NCBI RefSeq assembly: GCF_013375155.1
Contig: NZ_JABXOF010000004.1
Location: 124,001-188,000, forward strand
Origin: Serratia ureilytica
GTDB taxonomy: Bacteria > Pseudomonadota > Gammaproteobacteria > Enterobacterales > Enterobacteriaceae
Length of the DNA stretch: 64,000 nt
Reading direction: 5' to 3'
Both the position numbers and the translations under genes were made by a program. Under the pieces are notes generated by a model that worked only from the letters and a program-made list of their open reading frames with translations, was not told where the DNA came from and made no database searches. Below are positions 35,752 through 45,111 of this stretch, one piece after another (position 1 is the first letter of the stretch; the number at the start of each line of letters is the position of its first letter).

Positions 35752-36174
35752 CTAATCTGCTTCCGGCAGGAACAGGGCTGGGGGCAGATTGAAGCGTTTG
35801 GCCAGCGCCATAATGTGCGGAATGGTCAGCGATCTTTTGCCGTTCAGGATTTGGTTGACCAACGACTTTTTGCCGATCTCATGTTCAAAATCACTTTGGC
35901 TGAGTTGGTGCTGTTCCATCAATACGCGAAGCGCGGCCACCCCCTGCGGGAGTTGGGCGATACGCTGGTTGAATGCGGTAAATTCGGCGCTGTTGTCTTC
36001 ATATTCGGCGATTTTTTTTGCCAACATGTCAATCAGCGGATGGCGTTCATCGTTTTCCAGCAGATATTCCACCAATTCGAGCGCTTCTCGGTAGTCTTGC
36101 TGAGCGTGGCTGCCCTGCAATAAGGGTACGGCGCGCAGTAGCGCATCGGCCGCCTTAATGGCATCTGTAATCAT
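35752..36174 (-). CDS. higA: HigA, antitoxin of a HigBA toxin-antitoxin pair
   Basis: 140 residues: an N-terminal helical region (about 1-80) and a C-terminal helix-turn-helix (about 85-135, LSQSDFEHEIGKKSLVNQILNGKRSLTIPHIMALAKRF). It aligns with E. coli HigA (KSxVxxxLxGKRxLTxxHxxxLAxRF). It should neutralise HigB and repress the operon. The start overlaps the toxin stop (ATGA), giving the toxin-first order typical of hig loci. Strong candidate for a mobile accessory gene between the metabolic cluster and the rpoN operon. Confidence 0.88.
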   Translation of the reverse strand: MITDAIKAADALLRAVPLLQGSHAQQDYREALELVEYLLENDERHPLIDMLAKKIAEYEDNSAEFTAFNQRIAQLPQGVAALRVLMEQHQLSQSDFEHEIGKKSLVNQILNGKRSLTIPHIMALAKRFNLPPALFLPEAD

Positions 36175-36482
36175 GACGAACTCCTTCGATAGTGCTGCAT
36201 CAGCTTGTCGTATTCGGCGTGGCTAACGATATGCTTTATGAAGACTTTCTGTGTCTCGAAGCTGGCAAAGAACAAGATCCGCAGGTGGTTGCCGCCAACG
36301 TCAATGACCCACCATTTCTCTTTGTACTTCATACGATCGAGCGAAGGAAAAAGCGCTTTTAACTCGTCCGGCGTGCGGAACTCACCCCGTCGCAACGCTT
36401 TATAAATGGCCTCGAGAGCAGTGGCTTCATTGGGATATTGCTTCGTTGCGTTATTGAACGGTTCCCTGGAAATGATATGCAT
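36171..36482 (-). CDS. higB: HigB, ribosome-dependent mRNA interferase toxin
   Basis: 103-residue RelE-fold toxin that cuts mRNA on translating ribosomes. It matches E. coli HigB in the MHxI start, DELKALFPSLDRMKYKEKWWVIDVGGNHLRI core and the FIKHIVSHAEYDKL C-terminus. ATG 36482 is chosen because it gives this conserved N-terminus; 18 further in-frame residues upstream are unlikely. Transcribed leftward ahead of higA. Confidence 0.88.
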   Translation of the reverse strand: MHIISREPFNNATKQYPNEATALEAIYKALRRGEFRTPDELKALFPSLDRMKYKEKWWVIDVGGNHLRILFFASFETQKVFIKHIVSHAEYDKLMQHYRRSSS

Positions 36483-36776
36483 CGTTCCTTCGATTCCTAC
36501 CCGGTGAACATTATAGCGACTGCCGGTGAAGTTCACAAATTGTAAACTTTCTGTTGTCCCGCTAGCAAAGCGTGGGGAAACATCCGCCTGTTGTCTGTTT
36601 TTGCGTTACACACTATTGCGATTACCGTGGTGGGGGTAAATCCATGACGTGAATTTACAGGCGGTTACGGCTGATTCTGGAAGCGGATTCGCAAAATGAG
36701 AAACGGGAGGGCTACGTTATGGGAGGGGCGGAGGCAACACATGCGCCGAGGCGACGCATGGGAAGAGTCTCAGCGA

Positions 36777-37049
36777 CTAATCTTCATCAAACCCGGAGTT
36801 GAACAGCTCGACCACCGCCGCCAGCGCGTTGACTTCATCGGGGCCAGTCGCTTCGACTTCGATGTGCCGACCCTGGGCGGAGTCCAGCATCAGCAGCGCG
36901 ATGACGCTGCTGGCTTCGGCTTCGGTGCCGCTTTCGTTGCGCAGCATCACTTCGGCGTCGAAGCTTTGCACCAGTTCGAACAGTTTCATCGCCGGGCGCG
37001 CGTGCATGCCCAGCTTGTTTTTGATTTCAACCGTCTGTTTGACCGTCAT
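36777..37049 (-). CDS. ptsO: NPr, phosphocarrier of the nitrogen PTS
   Basis: 90-residue HPr paralogue carrying phosphate from EI-Ntr (PtsP) to EIIA-Ntr (PtsN). The active-site histidine is His16 (KLGMHARPA). It overlaps rapZ by 4 nt (ATGA), as in E. coli, and is the last gene of the rpoN operon. A hairpin-forming sequence (ATGCG..CGCAT, 36741-36759) follows without a T tract. Confidence 0.96.
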   Translation of the reverse strand: MTVKQTVEIKNKLGMHARPAMKLFELVQSFDAEVMLRNESGTEAEASSVIALLMLDSAQGRHIEVEATGPDEVNALAAVVELFNSGFDED

Positions 37050-37900
37050 TGCTTGCGCTTTTCCAGCGTGCGGTGGCGCGATTGTACGTTCTTGCCGCGC
37101 GAGCGGAAGTAATCGGCCAGCTGTTCCGCCACGTACACCGAACGGTGTTTGCCGCCGGTACAGCCGATGGCGACCGTCAGGTAGCTGCGATTGTTGGTTT
37201 CCAGCATCGGCAGCCACTGTTCCAGATAGCTGCGGGTCTGATAAATGAAGTTATGCACTTCGGTATGGCGATCGAGGAACGACGCTACCGGCTTGTCCAG
37301 ACCGGTCATCGGCCGCAGCTTCGGATCCCAGTGCGGGTTAGGCAGGAAGCGCACGTCGAACACGTAGTCGGCGTCGATCGGAATGCCGTGCTTGAAGCCG
37401 AAGGATTCGAACACCATCGTCAGTTCGCGCTCGCGCTTGCCGAGCAGGCGGGTGCGCAGCATTTCGGCCAGTTCGTGCACCGACATTTCCGAGGTGTCGA
37501 TAATCAGGTCAGCCCGCGAGCGCAGCGGTTCGAGCAGATCGCTCTCTTCGTCGATCGCGCTTTCCAGCGACAGGTTTTTGCTGGAGAGCGGGTGCAGGCG
37601 GCGGGTGTCGCTGTAACGGCGGATCAGCGTGTTGCGATCGGCGTCGAGGAACAGCAGCTGCGGCGAGAAGCTGTCCGGCAGCTGAGTCATCGCGTATTCG
37701 AACACTTCCGGCGATTCCGGCATGTTGCGCACGTCGATGCTGACCGCCGCGGAGATATTGCGTTCCGCCAGCGTATTGGCGAGCTGCGGCAGCAGAACCA
37801 CCGGCAGGTTGTCAACGCAGTAAAAACCCATGTCTTCCAGCGCCCGCAAGGCGACGGATTTTCCGGAACCGGAACGGCCGCTGACAATCATCAGCACCAT
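37046..37900 (-). CDS. rapZ: RapZ, RNase adaptor controlling glucosamine-6-phosphate synthesis
   Basis: 284 residues, the E. coli length. N-terminal P-loop GRSGSGKS at residues 8-15 and C-terminal RNA-binding region with [11 protein letters not shown] and a basic tail (TLEKRKQ). In E. coli it senses glucosamine-6-phosphate and delivers the small RNA GlmZ to RNase E. Overlaps ptsO; about 130 bp separate it from ptsN. Confidence 0.97.
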   Translation of the reverse strand: MVLMIVSGRSGSGKSVALRALEDMGFYCVDNLPVVLLPQLANTLAERNISAAVSIDVRNMPESPEVFEYAMTQLPDSFSPQLLFLDADRNTLIRRYSDTRRLHPLSSKNLSLESAIDEESDLLEPLRSRADLIIDTSEMSVHELAEMLRTRLLGKRERELTMVFESFGFKHGIPIDADYVFDVRFLPNPHWDPKLRPMTGLDKPVASFLDRHTEVHNFIYQTRSYLEQWLPMLETNNRSYLTVAIGCTGGKHRSVYVAEQLADYFRSRGKNVQSRHRTLEKRKQ

Positions 37901-38027
37901 GTGGCAACTCCCCTGGCATCGCGGCGGCGTTCATCGCCACCGTTAAACTTTGTTATTCCGGCCGCAGCCGGATCCATCATCGTAAAACAGTATCGTTATC
38001 CGGGCTGGAAGTCACGCCGGCCGGGCA

Positions 38028-38489
38028 TCACTCGGTGATGATTTGGTAAAGTTCTTCGTCGCTCTGCGCGGCGCGCAGGCGGCGGCATACGGTTTTGTCT
38101 GCCAGGCGTTTGGCGACCAGCGACAGCGTATGCAAATGGGTTTTGCACTGATCGGCAGGCACCAGCAGCGCAAACAGCAGATCGACCGGCTGATTGTCGA
38201 TAGCGTCGAAAGCGATGGGTTGGTCGAGACGGATAAACACGCCAACGGCCCGCAGTGTGTCCTCTTCCAGTTTGCCGTGGGGAATGGCGATACCGTTGCC
38301 GATACCGGTGCTGCCCATGCGCTCCCGGGTGAGAACCGCGTCAAACACCACCTGCGAAGGCAGATTGAGCTGTTTGGCGGCCAGTTCGCTGATAATTTCC
38401 AAAGCCCGCTTCTTGCTGGTGCAGTGTACCGAGCTTTTGGTGCACTCGATGTTTAACACCGAGCTTAATTGCATATATTCGTTGTTCAT
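38028..38489 (-). CDS. ptsN: EIIA-Ntr, nitrogen-PTS regulatory phosphoprotein
   Basis: 153-residue EIIA protein with active-site His71 (GIAIPHGKLEE). When unphosphorylated it acts on potassium transporters and sensor kinases, linking nitrogen and carbon status to ion balance. It matches E. coli PtsN but ends about 10 residues earlier (stops after YQIITE). ATG 38489 matches the E. coli start; a longer frame upstream covers the intercistronic hairpin and is rejected. Confidence 0.96.
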   Translation of the reverse strand: MNNEYMQLSSVLNIECTKSSVHCTSKKRALEIISELAAKQLNLPSQVVFDAVLTRERMGSTGIGNGIAIPHGKLEEDTLRAVGVFIRLDQPIAFDAIDNQPVDLLFALLVPADQCKTHLHTLSLVAKRLADKTVCRRLRAAQSDEELYQIITE

Positions 38490-38502
38490 CTCATCTTCAC
38501 TT

Positions 38503-38540
38503 AAAACCGCGCCGCCGGGCGAACCCGGCAAGGCGGTTTT
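38503..38540 (-). promoter_or_regulatory. Two-tier hairpin in the ptsN leader
   Basis: Outer stem AAAACCGC (38503-38510) / GCGGTTTT (38533-38540) encloses an inner stem GCCGGG / CCCGGC with a CGAA loop (38514-38529). Read leftward it ends in TTTT, 13 nt before the ptsN ATG. It looks like a processing site or weak terminator between hpf and ptsN; a second 8-bp stem (38604-38626) lies nearer hpf. Confidence 0.5.
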
Positions 38541-38644
38541 TCGTCGGTTTTGACCCTGATTACCGTTCGGCGCGTCACCCATGCGGGTCACGCGCCGAAG
38601 GGAGAGGCGGCGACGGATGCCGCCTCACGGAATGGGTCAGGGTG

Positions 38645-38932
38645 TCAGTGTTGCTTCAATTTGTCTTTATGTTTGTTCAATTGACGTGCCAATTTGTCGA
38701 TCAGCGTATCAATTGCGGCATACATATTCTCGTCTTCCGAGGTGGCGTGCAACTCGCCTCCATTCACGTGCACCGTTGCTTCCGCAATTTGCTGCACTTT
38801 TTCCACACTTAATACAACATACACCTGATTGATGCGATCAAAATACTGTTCGAGTTTGGCGAACTTGTTGTTCACGAACTCGCGCAACGGATCGGTGATT
38901 TCGATGTGGTGTCCGGTAATGTTGAGCTGCAT
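38645..38932 (-). CDS. hpf: HPF, ribosome hibernation-promoting factor
   Basis: 95-residue short-form HPF that helps form 100S ribosome dimers in stationary phase. It matches E. coli HPF in length and sequence (MQLNITGHHIEITDPLREFV; EDENMYAAIDTLIDKLARQLNKHKDK). The ATG at 38932 is used; an upstream in-frame extension is not part of the family. Lies 23 nt downstream of rpoN in the same operon. Confidence 0.96.
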   Translation of the reverse strand: MQLNITGHHIEITDPLREFVNNKFAKLEQYFDRINQVYVVLSVEKVQQIAEATVHVNGGELHATSEDENMYAAIDTLIDKLARQLNKHKDKLKQH

Positions 38933-38955
38933 AGTGTCTTCCTTCTCAATAGAGG

Positions 38956-40389
38956 TCAAACCAACTGTTTGCGCTGGTTCGACGGCGGGATGGACAAAGA
39001 CTCTCGGTACTTGGCGACGGTGCGCCGGGCCACGATGATCCCCTGATCGGCGAGCAGGGTGGCCAGCTTGCTGTCGCTGAGTGGTTTGGCGGGGTTTTCC
39101 GCCGCAATCAATTTCTTCACCAACGCGCGGATCGCCGTCGAGGAGGCTTCGCCGCCGCTGTCGGTATTCACGTGGCTGGAGAAGAAATATTTCAATTCGA
39201 AAATGCCGCGCGGGCTGTGCAGAAACTTCTGCGTGGTGACGCGCGAGATCGTCGATTCATGCATCTCCACGGCCTGGGCGATATCCGCCAGCACCATGGG
39301 TTTCATAAACTCTTCGCCTTGCTCGAAGAACGCCTGCTGCTGATCGACGATGCAGCGGGTGACCTTCAGCAACGTCTCGTTGCGGCTCTCCAGGCTTTTA
39401 ATCAGCCACTTGGCTTCCTGCAGGTTGCTGCGGATGAACTGGCCGTCGGCTTCGCTGCGGGCGCTGTTGCCCAGCGCGGCGTACTGCTGATTGATCTTCA
39501 AACGCGGCACGCTGTCGCCGTTGAGCTCGACCGTCCATTTGTTCTGCGTTTTGCGCACCAGCACGTCCGGAATGACGTATTCCGATTCGCCGGTATTGAT
39601 CGACTGCCCTGGGCGCGGATCGAGCGACTGAATCAGCAGCATCGCTTCTTTCAGTGTATCTTCTTTTAGCCGGGTTGATCGCATCAGGCTGCGAAAGTCG
39701 TGGTTGGCCAACAGATCCAGATGCTCGCTGATGATCAGCCGCGCTTCGGCCAGATAAGGCGTATCTTTGGCGTATTGGGAGAGCTGCACCAGCAGGCAAT
39801 CGCGCAGATCGCGCGCGGCGACGCCGATCGGATCAAAACGCTGCACGCGCTTCAGCACCGCCTCGACTTCCTCGAGGGTCACGTTCTCGTCGCCCAGGCT
39901 TTCCAGAATGTCTTCCAGCGGGACGGTGAGATAGCCGGTGTCATCCACCGCGTCGACGATGGAAGTGGCGATGGCGGCGTCGGTATCGGAAAACGGCGTC
40001 AGATCCACCTGCCACATCAGATAATCCTGCAGCGTTTGGGTGGTCTCGCCCTGATAGACCGGCAGCTCGTCGTCGCTGTAGTCGGTGCCGGTGCCGGACG
40101 GCGTGCCCGCGGTATAGATTTCATCCCAGGTGGCGTCCAGAGGCAGCTCTTCCGGCATGTCTTTCTGCTCCAAGGCCTCGCGGGTATCGAGCCCCTCGGT
40201 CTCCTGGGTTTCTTTGGCGTCGATTTCGTCGTGCAGATCGGTCTGTTCAAGCAGCGGATTGCTCTCCAGCGCCAGCTGGATCTCTTGCTGAAGCTCAAGC
40301 GTGGACAACTGCAGCAGGCGGATCGCCTGCTGGAGCTGAGGTGTCATGGCCAGCTGTTGGCTGAGCCTGAGTTGCAAACCTTGCTTCAT
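38956..40389 (-). CDS. rpoN: RNA polymerase sigma-54 factor
   Basis: 477 residues, same as E. coli. N-terminal activator-interacting Gln/Leu-rich region I ([29 protein letters not shown]), acidic region II (about 50-120), core-binding region, HTH and the diagnostic RpoN box [10 protein letters not shown] near the C-terminus. It directs transcription from -24/-12 promoters of nitrogen and other genes. ATG 40389 is fixed by homology. Downstream of lptB by 52 bp. Confidence 0.98.
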   Translation of the reverse strand: MKQGLQLRLSQQLAMTPQLQQAIRLLQLSTLELQQEIQLALESNPLLEQTDLHDEIDAKETQETEGLDTREALEQKDMPEELPLDATWDEIYTAGTPSGTGTDYSDDELPVYQGETTQTLQDYLMWQVDLTPFSDTDAAIATSIVDAVDDTGYLTVPLEDILESLGDENVTLEEVEAVLKRVQRFDPIGVAARDLRDCLLVQLSQYAKDTPYLAEARLIISEHLDLLANHDFRSLMRSTRLKEDTLKEAMLLIQSLDPRPGQSINTGESEYVIPDVLVRKTQNKWTVELNGDSVPRLKINQQYAALGNSARSEADGQFIRSNLQEAKWLIKSLESRNETLLKVTRCIVDQQQAFFEQGEEFMKPMVLADIAQAVEMHESTISRVTTQKFLHSPRGIFELKYFFSSHVNTDSGGEASSTAIRALVKKLIAAENPAKPLSDSKLATLLADQGIIVARRTVAKYRESLSIPPSNQRKQLV

Positions 40390-40441
40390 AGTTTTCTGTC
40401 TACTTCCGTTAACGGTGTCGTCCCGCAGGACGCGCCGGCGC

Positions 40442-41167
40442 TTAGAGGCGGAACTCTTCGCCCAGATAAACGCGTTTAACCTGCTCGTCGGCCAGAATAG
40501 CATCCGGCGTGCCGTGGGCAATCAGTTTGCCCTGGCTGACGATGTAGGCGCGTTCACACACGTCCAGCGTCTCGCGCACGTTGTGGTCGGTGATCAGCAC
40601 GCCCAGGCCGCTGTCACGCAGGTGCTCGATGATTTTCTTGATATCGATAACGGAAATCGGATCCACCCCGGCGAAGGGTTCGTCCAGTAGAATGAATTTC
40701 GGGTTGGCCGCCAGCGCGCGGGCAATTTCGACGCGGCGGCGTTCACCGCCGGACAGCGCCTGGCCGAGGCTGTCGCGCAGATGGGAGATATGGAACTCTT
40801 CCATCAGCTCTTTGGCGCGGTCTTCGCGCTGTTCGCTGGTGAGATCGGGACGGATCTCCAACACCGCCATCAGGTTGTCGTACACGCTCAGGCGGCGGAA
40901 GATCGACGCTTCCTGCGGCAGGTAACCGATGCCGCGGCGCGCACGGGCGTGCAGCGGCAACAGGCTGATGTCTTCCTCGTCGATCACGATGCGCCCGGCG
41001 TCGCGCGGCACGATGCCGACCACCATGTAGAAAGTGGTGGTTTTACCGGCGCCGTTCGGGCCGAGCAGGCCGACGATCTCGCCGGATTTCACTTTCAGGC
41101 TGACGTCTTCGACAACTTTACGGCCCTTGTAGGCTTTCGCCAGATTTTCTGCGATGAGTGTTGCCAT
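40442..41167 (-). CDS. lptB: LptB, ATPase of the LPS export ABC transporter
   Basis: 241-residue ABC ATPase with Walker [10 protein letters not shown] (about 36-44), signature [15 protein letters not shown] and Walker [14 protein letters not shown]. It powers LptB2FGC, which extracts lipopolysaccharide from the inner membrane. Follows lptA by 6 nt. Confidence 0.98.
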   Translation of the reverse strand: MATLIAENLAKAYKGRKVVEDVSLKVKSGEIVGLLGPNGAGKTTTFYMVVGIVPRDAGRIVIDEEDISLLPLHARARRGIGYLPQEASIFRRLSVYDNLMAVLEIRPDLTSEQREDRAKELMEEFHISHLRDSLGQALSGGERRRVEIARALAANPKFILLDEPFAGVDPISVIDIKKIIEHLRDSGLGVLITDHNVRETLDVCERAYIVSQGKLIAHGTPDAILADEQVKRVYLGEEFRL

Positions 41168-41173
41168 AAGTGA

Positions 41174-41713
41174 TTAGTTACTCTTTTTTTGCCCGTTTTT
41201 GTCTTGCAACTGCGACGGTACCAGAACCGTTGTCACGCGTTTGCCTTTGTCGCTAAACGCCTGCATTTGCTGCTGTTGCACCAGATAGGTGATGCGATCG
41301 CCTTTCACGTTGCTGTCGAGCTGCTCCAGATAGGCGTTGCCCGTCAGGGTCACCAGCTGGGTCGCCACGTCGTAACGCACTTTCTGCGCGTGGCCTTTGA
41401 CCGGCTTGCCGCTGTCCTGCATCTGGTAGAAGGTTACCGGGTTGCCGAACGCTTCAATATAGGTCTTATTCTGATCTCCGCCCGGACGGGTGACCACCAC
41501 CTTGTCAGCGCGGATATCGATGGTGCCCTGTTTGATCACCACGTTGTCAGTAAAGGTGCTGACGTTGCTTTGCATATCCAACGACTGCTTGAGCGAGTCG
41601 ATGCTGACCGGCTGGCTGGAGTCGGATTTCAGCGCCAGAGCAGGGGCGCTGGCGGCCAAAACTAAGCTGCCGATCAACAGATTACGGAGTTGGTTTTTGG
41701 TTCTGGATTTCAT
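41174..41713 (-). CDS. lptA: LptA, periplasmic LPS bridge protein
   Basis: 179 residues: signal peptide (about 1-28, ending APALA) and OstA-type beta-jellyroll (SLDMQSNVSTFTDNVVIKQGTIDIRADKVVVTRPGG). It forms the filament along which lipopolysaccharide crosses the periplasm. ATG 41713 lies inside lptC, a 32-nt overlap that couples the two genes. Confidence 0.96.
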   Translation of the reverse strand: MKSRTKNQLRNLLIGSLVLAASAPALALKSDSSQPVSIDSLKQSLDMQSNVSTFTDNVVIKQGTIDIRADKVVVTRPGGDQNKTYIEAFGNPVTFYQMQDSGKPVKGHAQKVRYDVATQLVTLTGNAYLEQLDSNVKGDRITYLVQQQQMQAFSDKGKRVTTVLVPSQLQDKNGQKKSN

Positions 41714-42260
41714 AGTTGGTCTTAACCTTATCAATCAGCTCAGCGGTTTTGGTCCGCAGGTTCCCACGCATTTTCATGCCGTTAGAGGTAAAATTGGTCC
41801 CGTAAAGCGTGACTTCGTCATCGGAGGTGACGTCCTGGGTGACCAGGTTTACCTGAGCGTTGTCCGTCTTAATTTTTTCCAGCTGCGAGGTGGTGGTCAG
41901 GCTGTTTACCTCGACGTGGCCATACAGATACAGCATCCGGTCTTTCGTCAGTTTGGCGCGATCGGCGCGAACTGACCAGGTGGCCACCGCATTCTCGTCG
42001 AACAGCGTCATCACCGGCTGGGTGAACCAGCTCAGCTCGCCGGCGGTGTAATACTTCGCGTCTTCCGCCACCAGCTTATAATTCAGTTTACCGGCCGGAT
42101 TGTACACCACGGTGACCGTGTGCTGGCTCTGGTAGGTCGGATCCTGATCGTTAGCCGGGCCAGGAGCCGTATCGTCGCTGAAGTCCGTCATGTTCCAGCC
42201 GATCAGCGCCAGAACGATCACCGTCAACAGGATGGTGATCCAAAGTTTGGTTTTACTCAT
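41682..42260 (-). CDS. lptC: LptC, membrane-anchored LPS transport protein
   Basis: 192 residues with one N-terminal membrane helix (about 7-25) and a periplasmic jellyroll (HTVTVVYNPAGKLNYKLVAEDAKYY). It receives lipopolysaccharide from LptB2FG and passes it to LptA. It overlaps kdsC by 4 nt and lptA by 32 nt. Confidence 0.96.
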   Translation of the reverse strand: MSKTKLWITILLTVIVLALIGWNMTDFSDDTAPGPANDQDPTYQSQHTVTVVYNPAGKLNYKLVAEDAKYYTAGELSWFTQPVMTLFDENAVATWSVRADRAKLTKDRMLYLYGHVEVNSLTTTSQLEKIKTDNAQVNLVTQDVTSDDEVTLYGTNFTSNGMKMRGNLRTKTAELIDKVKTNYEIQNQKPTP

Positions 42261-42811
42261 ATCGACAGCCCTTTGGCGTCCTCCAGCTTATTTTGAGCCA
42301 AAAGAATGATGTCGCACAGTTCGCGCACCGCGCCGCGGCCGCCGGCAATGCGGGTGACGTAGTGGGCTCGCGGCGTCAGCAGCGGATGAGCGTCTGCGAC
42401 CGCGACCGCCAGGCCCACCTGCGCCATCACCGGCCAGTCGATCAGGTCATCGCCGATATAGGCGACCTGATCCGCCGTTAACGACAGTTTATCCAACAGT
42501 TCGCGGAAGGCCAAAAGCTTATCGGATTGCCCCTGATACAGATGGGTGATGCCGAGCGTTTGCGCGCGGTCTTCCAGCAGCCTGGCGGAGCGACCGGTAA
42601 TGATCGCCACCTCGATGTCGGAGGTTTTCAGACAGCGGATGCCGTAACCGTCGCGCACGTTGAACGCCTTCAATTCTTCACCGTTGTTGCCCATGAAGAT
42701 CAGGCCGTCCGACAGTACGCCGTCAACATCGCAAATCAACAGGCGGATGTTCCCGGCACGCGCCATAACCTCTTGTTCTACCGGCCCGTAGCAGGTTTCT
42801 ACCATACCCAT
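42257..42811 (-). CDS. kdsC: KdsC, Kdo-8-phosphate phosphatase
   Basis: 184-residue HAD-superfamily phosphatase that frees 3-deoxy-D-manno-octulosonate for lipid A core synthesis. Motif I is DVDGVLSDG with the nucleophilic Asp; GDDLIDWPVM is motif IV. It matches E. coli KdsC apart from a slightly shorter N-terminus. Overlaps lptC by 4 nt. Confidence 0.97.
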   Translation of the reverse strand: MGMVETCYGPVEQEVMARAGNIRLLICDVDGVLSDGLIFMGNNGEELKAFNVRDGYGIRCLKTSDIEVAIITGRSARLLEDRAQTLGITHLYQGQSDKLLAFRELLDKLSLTADQVAYIGDDLIDWPVMAQVGLAVAVADAHPLLTPRAHYVTRIAGGRGAVRELCDIILLAQNKLEDAKGLSI

Positions 42812-42828
42812 TCCGTTCTATTCCTTAA

Positions 42829-43815
42829 TTAAACGACGCCGGCGCGCAGCATGTCATGCATATGTACCACACCCAGCAACTGGTCGCCATCGGCAACCAG
42901 CAACGCGGTGATGTGGCGTTGCTGCATCAGATTCAGCGCATCGACCGCCAGGAGGTTGGGACGCACCCGCACGCCGCCCGGCGTCATGACATCGGCGATC
43001 TTGGCTTCGTGCAGGTTGATGCCCATATCGAACACCCGGCGCAGGTCGCCATCGGTAAAGATGCCGGCGATTTTCATCAGATCGTCGCAGATCACCGTCA
43101 GACCCAGATTTTTGCGGGTGATTTCCAGCAGCGCGTCGCGCAATGAGGCGTCGGCGCTGACGTGGGGCATTTCGTCGCCGCTGTGCATGATATCGCTAAC
43201 CCGCAGCAGCAGCTTGCGGCCGAGTGCGCCGCCCGGATGCGACAGCGCGAAATCTTCCGGCGTGAAACCGCGCGCCTTCAGCAGCGCGACGGCCAACGCA
43301 TCGCCCATCACCAGCGTGGCGGTGGTGCTGGTGGTCGGCGCCAGCCCCAGCGGGCAGGCCTCCTGCGGCACCTTGATGCACAGGTGGATGTCCGCCGCCT
43401 TGCCCATCGAACTTTCCGGATTGTTGGTCATGCAGATGAGGGTGATCCGCTGCCGTTTCAACACCGGGATCAGCGCCAGGATCTCGCTGGACTCACCGGA
43501 GTTGGAGATGGCGAGCACGATATCCTGCGGAGTGACCATGCCCAAATCGCCATGGCTGGCTTCCGCCGGGTGAACGAAGAATGAGGGGGTGCCGGTGCTG
43601 GCGAAGGTCGCGGCGATCTTGCAGCCGATATGGCCGGATTTGCCCATGCCCATCACCACCACTTTGCCGCCGCAGGCGGCGATCGTTTCGCAGGCGCGGG
43701 TGAAGTCTGCGTTGATGTAGCTGTCGAGCTGAGCCAGCCCGTCACGCTCTATCTGAAGCACTTCTTTGCCGGCCTGTTGAAAATCGAAGCCCGGTTGCAA
43801 CTCAATGTTCGACAT
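42829..43815 (-). CDS. kdsD: KdsD, D-arabinose-5-phosphate isomerase
   Basis: 328 residues, identical length to E. coli KdsD: sugar isomerase (SIS) domain (about 35-180, MGMGKSGHIGCKIAATFASTGTPSFFVHPAEASHGDLGM) followed by two CBS domains (about 205-328). It makes arabinose-5-phosphate, the first committed precursor of Kdo. ATG 43815 matches MSNIELQPGFDF of the family; ATG 43821 is an alternative two codons upstream. Confidence 0.97.
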   Translation of the reverse strand: MSNIELQPGFDFQQAGKEVLQIERDGLAQLDSYINADFTRACETIAACGGKVVVMGMGKSGHIGCKIAATFASTGTPSFFVHPAEASHGDLGMVTPQDIVLAISNSGESSEILALIPVLKRQRITLICMTNNPESSMGKAADIHLCIKVPQEACPLGLAPTTSTTATLVMGDALAVALLKARGFTPEDFALSHPGGALGRKLLLRVSDIMHSGDEMPHVSADASLRDALLEITRKNLGLTVICDDLMKIAGIFTDGDLRRVFDMGINLHEAKIADVMTPGGVRVRPNLLAVDALNLMQQRHITALLVADGDQLLGVVHMHDMLRAGVV

Positions 43816-43831
43816 ACTCATTCCCGTCGGT

Positions 43832-44809
43832 TTAGCCGAAAGTACTGAAAGGGTTAAAGAACAGCACCGCAAGATACGCAATAAAGCCGCATAATAACAG
43901 CGCGCCGGCCAGGTGGCCGATGCGGTGTTTGCGGCCGATGCACAGCACGCTCAGCAGCACGCTGGCCGCCAGCATCACCCAGTAATCGCGCTGGAAGGCG
44001 GCGGCGTCCACGCTGCCTGGCGACAGCAGGGCGGGGACGCCCAGCACGATCACCGTGTTGAAAATATTGGAGCCGATGATATTGCCAATCGCCATATCAT
44101 CTTCGCCCTTTAATGCTCCGGCGATGGACGTGGCCAGCTCGGGCAGGCTGGTGCCGATGGCGATAATGGTCAAGCCGACCACCAGTTCGCTCAGGCCGAA
44201 ATAGTGCGCGATCACCGTCGCGTTATCGACCACCATTCTGGAAGAGAGCGGCAGAATGATAAACGCCAGCACCAGCCACAGCACCGCTACGGTATTGCTG
44301 CTGTCCTGCGGCAGTTCGGCGATCTGCTCCATGGTCAGGCTGTCGCTGCCCTCGCGCTGCGCCAGCCGGGCGATTTTCAGCATCAGCAGGATGAAACCGG
44401 CGGCGGCGGTCAGCAGCAGCACGCCGTCCAGCCTGCTCAGGGTGCCGTCCATCAACACGAAACCGCACAATACTGTGACCGCTAACATCAGCGGCAGTTC
44501 GCGCCGCAGTATTTCCGATCGTGCAGCCAGCGGGTGAATCAGCGCTGCGACGCCCAGGATCAATAAAATGTTGGTGATGTTGGAACCTAATACGTTGCCA
44601 ACGGCCATATCTATCTGCCCGTTCAGCGCGGCGGTGGTGGACACGATCAGCTCCGGCAGTGAAGTGCCGATGCCGACGATGGTCATGCCGATGATCAACG
44701 GCGGCACGCCAAGCGAACGGGAAATCACGGCAGCACCATAAACTAAGCGGTCTGCACCATACACCAGTAGAAATAAACCAACGATTAATAATGCTATTGC
44801 GAGAAACAT
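43832..44809 (-). CDS. yrbG: YrbG, calcium/sodium antiporter-family protein
   Basis: 325-residue inner-membrane protein with two homologous halves of about five helices, each with the exchanger motif (GIGTSLPELIVSTTAALNG and AIGTSLPELATSIAGALKG). Length equals E. coli YrbG. Transport specificity in enterobacteria is unproven. First gene of the leftward kds/lpt/rpoN run, divergent from mlaF. Confidence 0.95.
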   Translation of the reverse strand: MFLAIALLIVGLFLLVYGADRLVYGAAVISRSLGVPPLIIGMTIVGIGTSLPELIVSTTAALNGQIDMAVGNVLGSNITNILLILGVAALIHPLAARSEILRRELPLMLAVTVLCGFVLMDGTLSRLDGVLLLTAAAGFILLMLKIARLAQREGSDSLTMEQIAELPQDSSNTVAVLWLVLAFIILPLSSRMVVDNATVIAHYFGLSELVVGLTIIAIGTSLPELATSIAGALKGEDDMAIGNIIGSNIFNTVIVLGVPALLSPGSVDAAAFQRDYWVMLAASVLLSVLCIGRKHRIGHLAGALLLCGFIAYLAVLFFNPFSTFG

Positions 44810-45111
44810 GCAGGGTCCTTTGTCGGGTATTATCCCGGTTCGTTGGTTAAAGCCGTCAATGCGGCGGTATTGCTTGCCCTCCGGTGCGTGCGCTTGAGCG
44901 CAGCAACGGTTTTTCCCGGCTAATTGTTGAACACTTTCGTTTTTTTTCGTTATGGCGCCAATTTTGACCGGGTGGCGCGGAAAAGTAAAACCAATGGCAT
45001 CATTGGTTGCGAAATGGCAGTAAGTTTTTGTAAAGATGAGACGGATTGCGCCCATTGCTTTAACATCACGGGTAGATTCAGCAAAAGATGAGTCGTAAAG
45101 GGTCCATTAAC
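44810..45111. other. yrbG-mlaF divergent intergenic region
   Basis: About 300 bp between divergent operons. It must contain the yrbG-kdsD promoter and the mla promoter. No repeat or small gene was recognised; an open frame on the minus strand extending yrbG upstream is not conserved and lacks a membrane signature. Confidence 0.5.
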
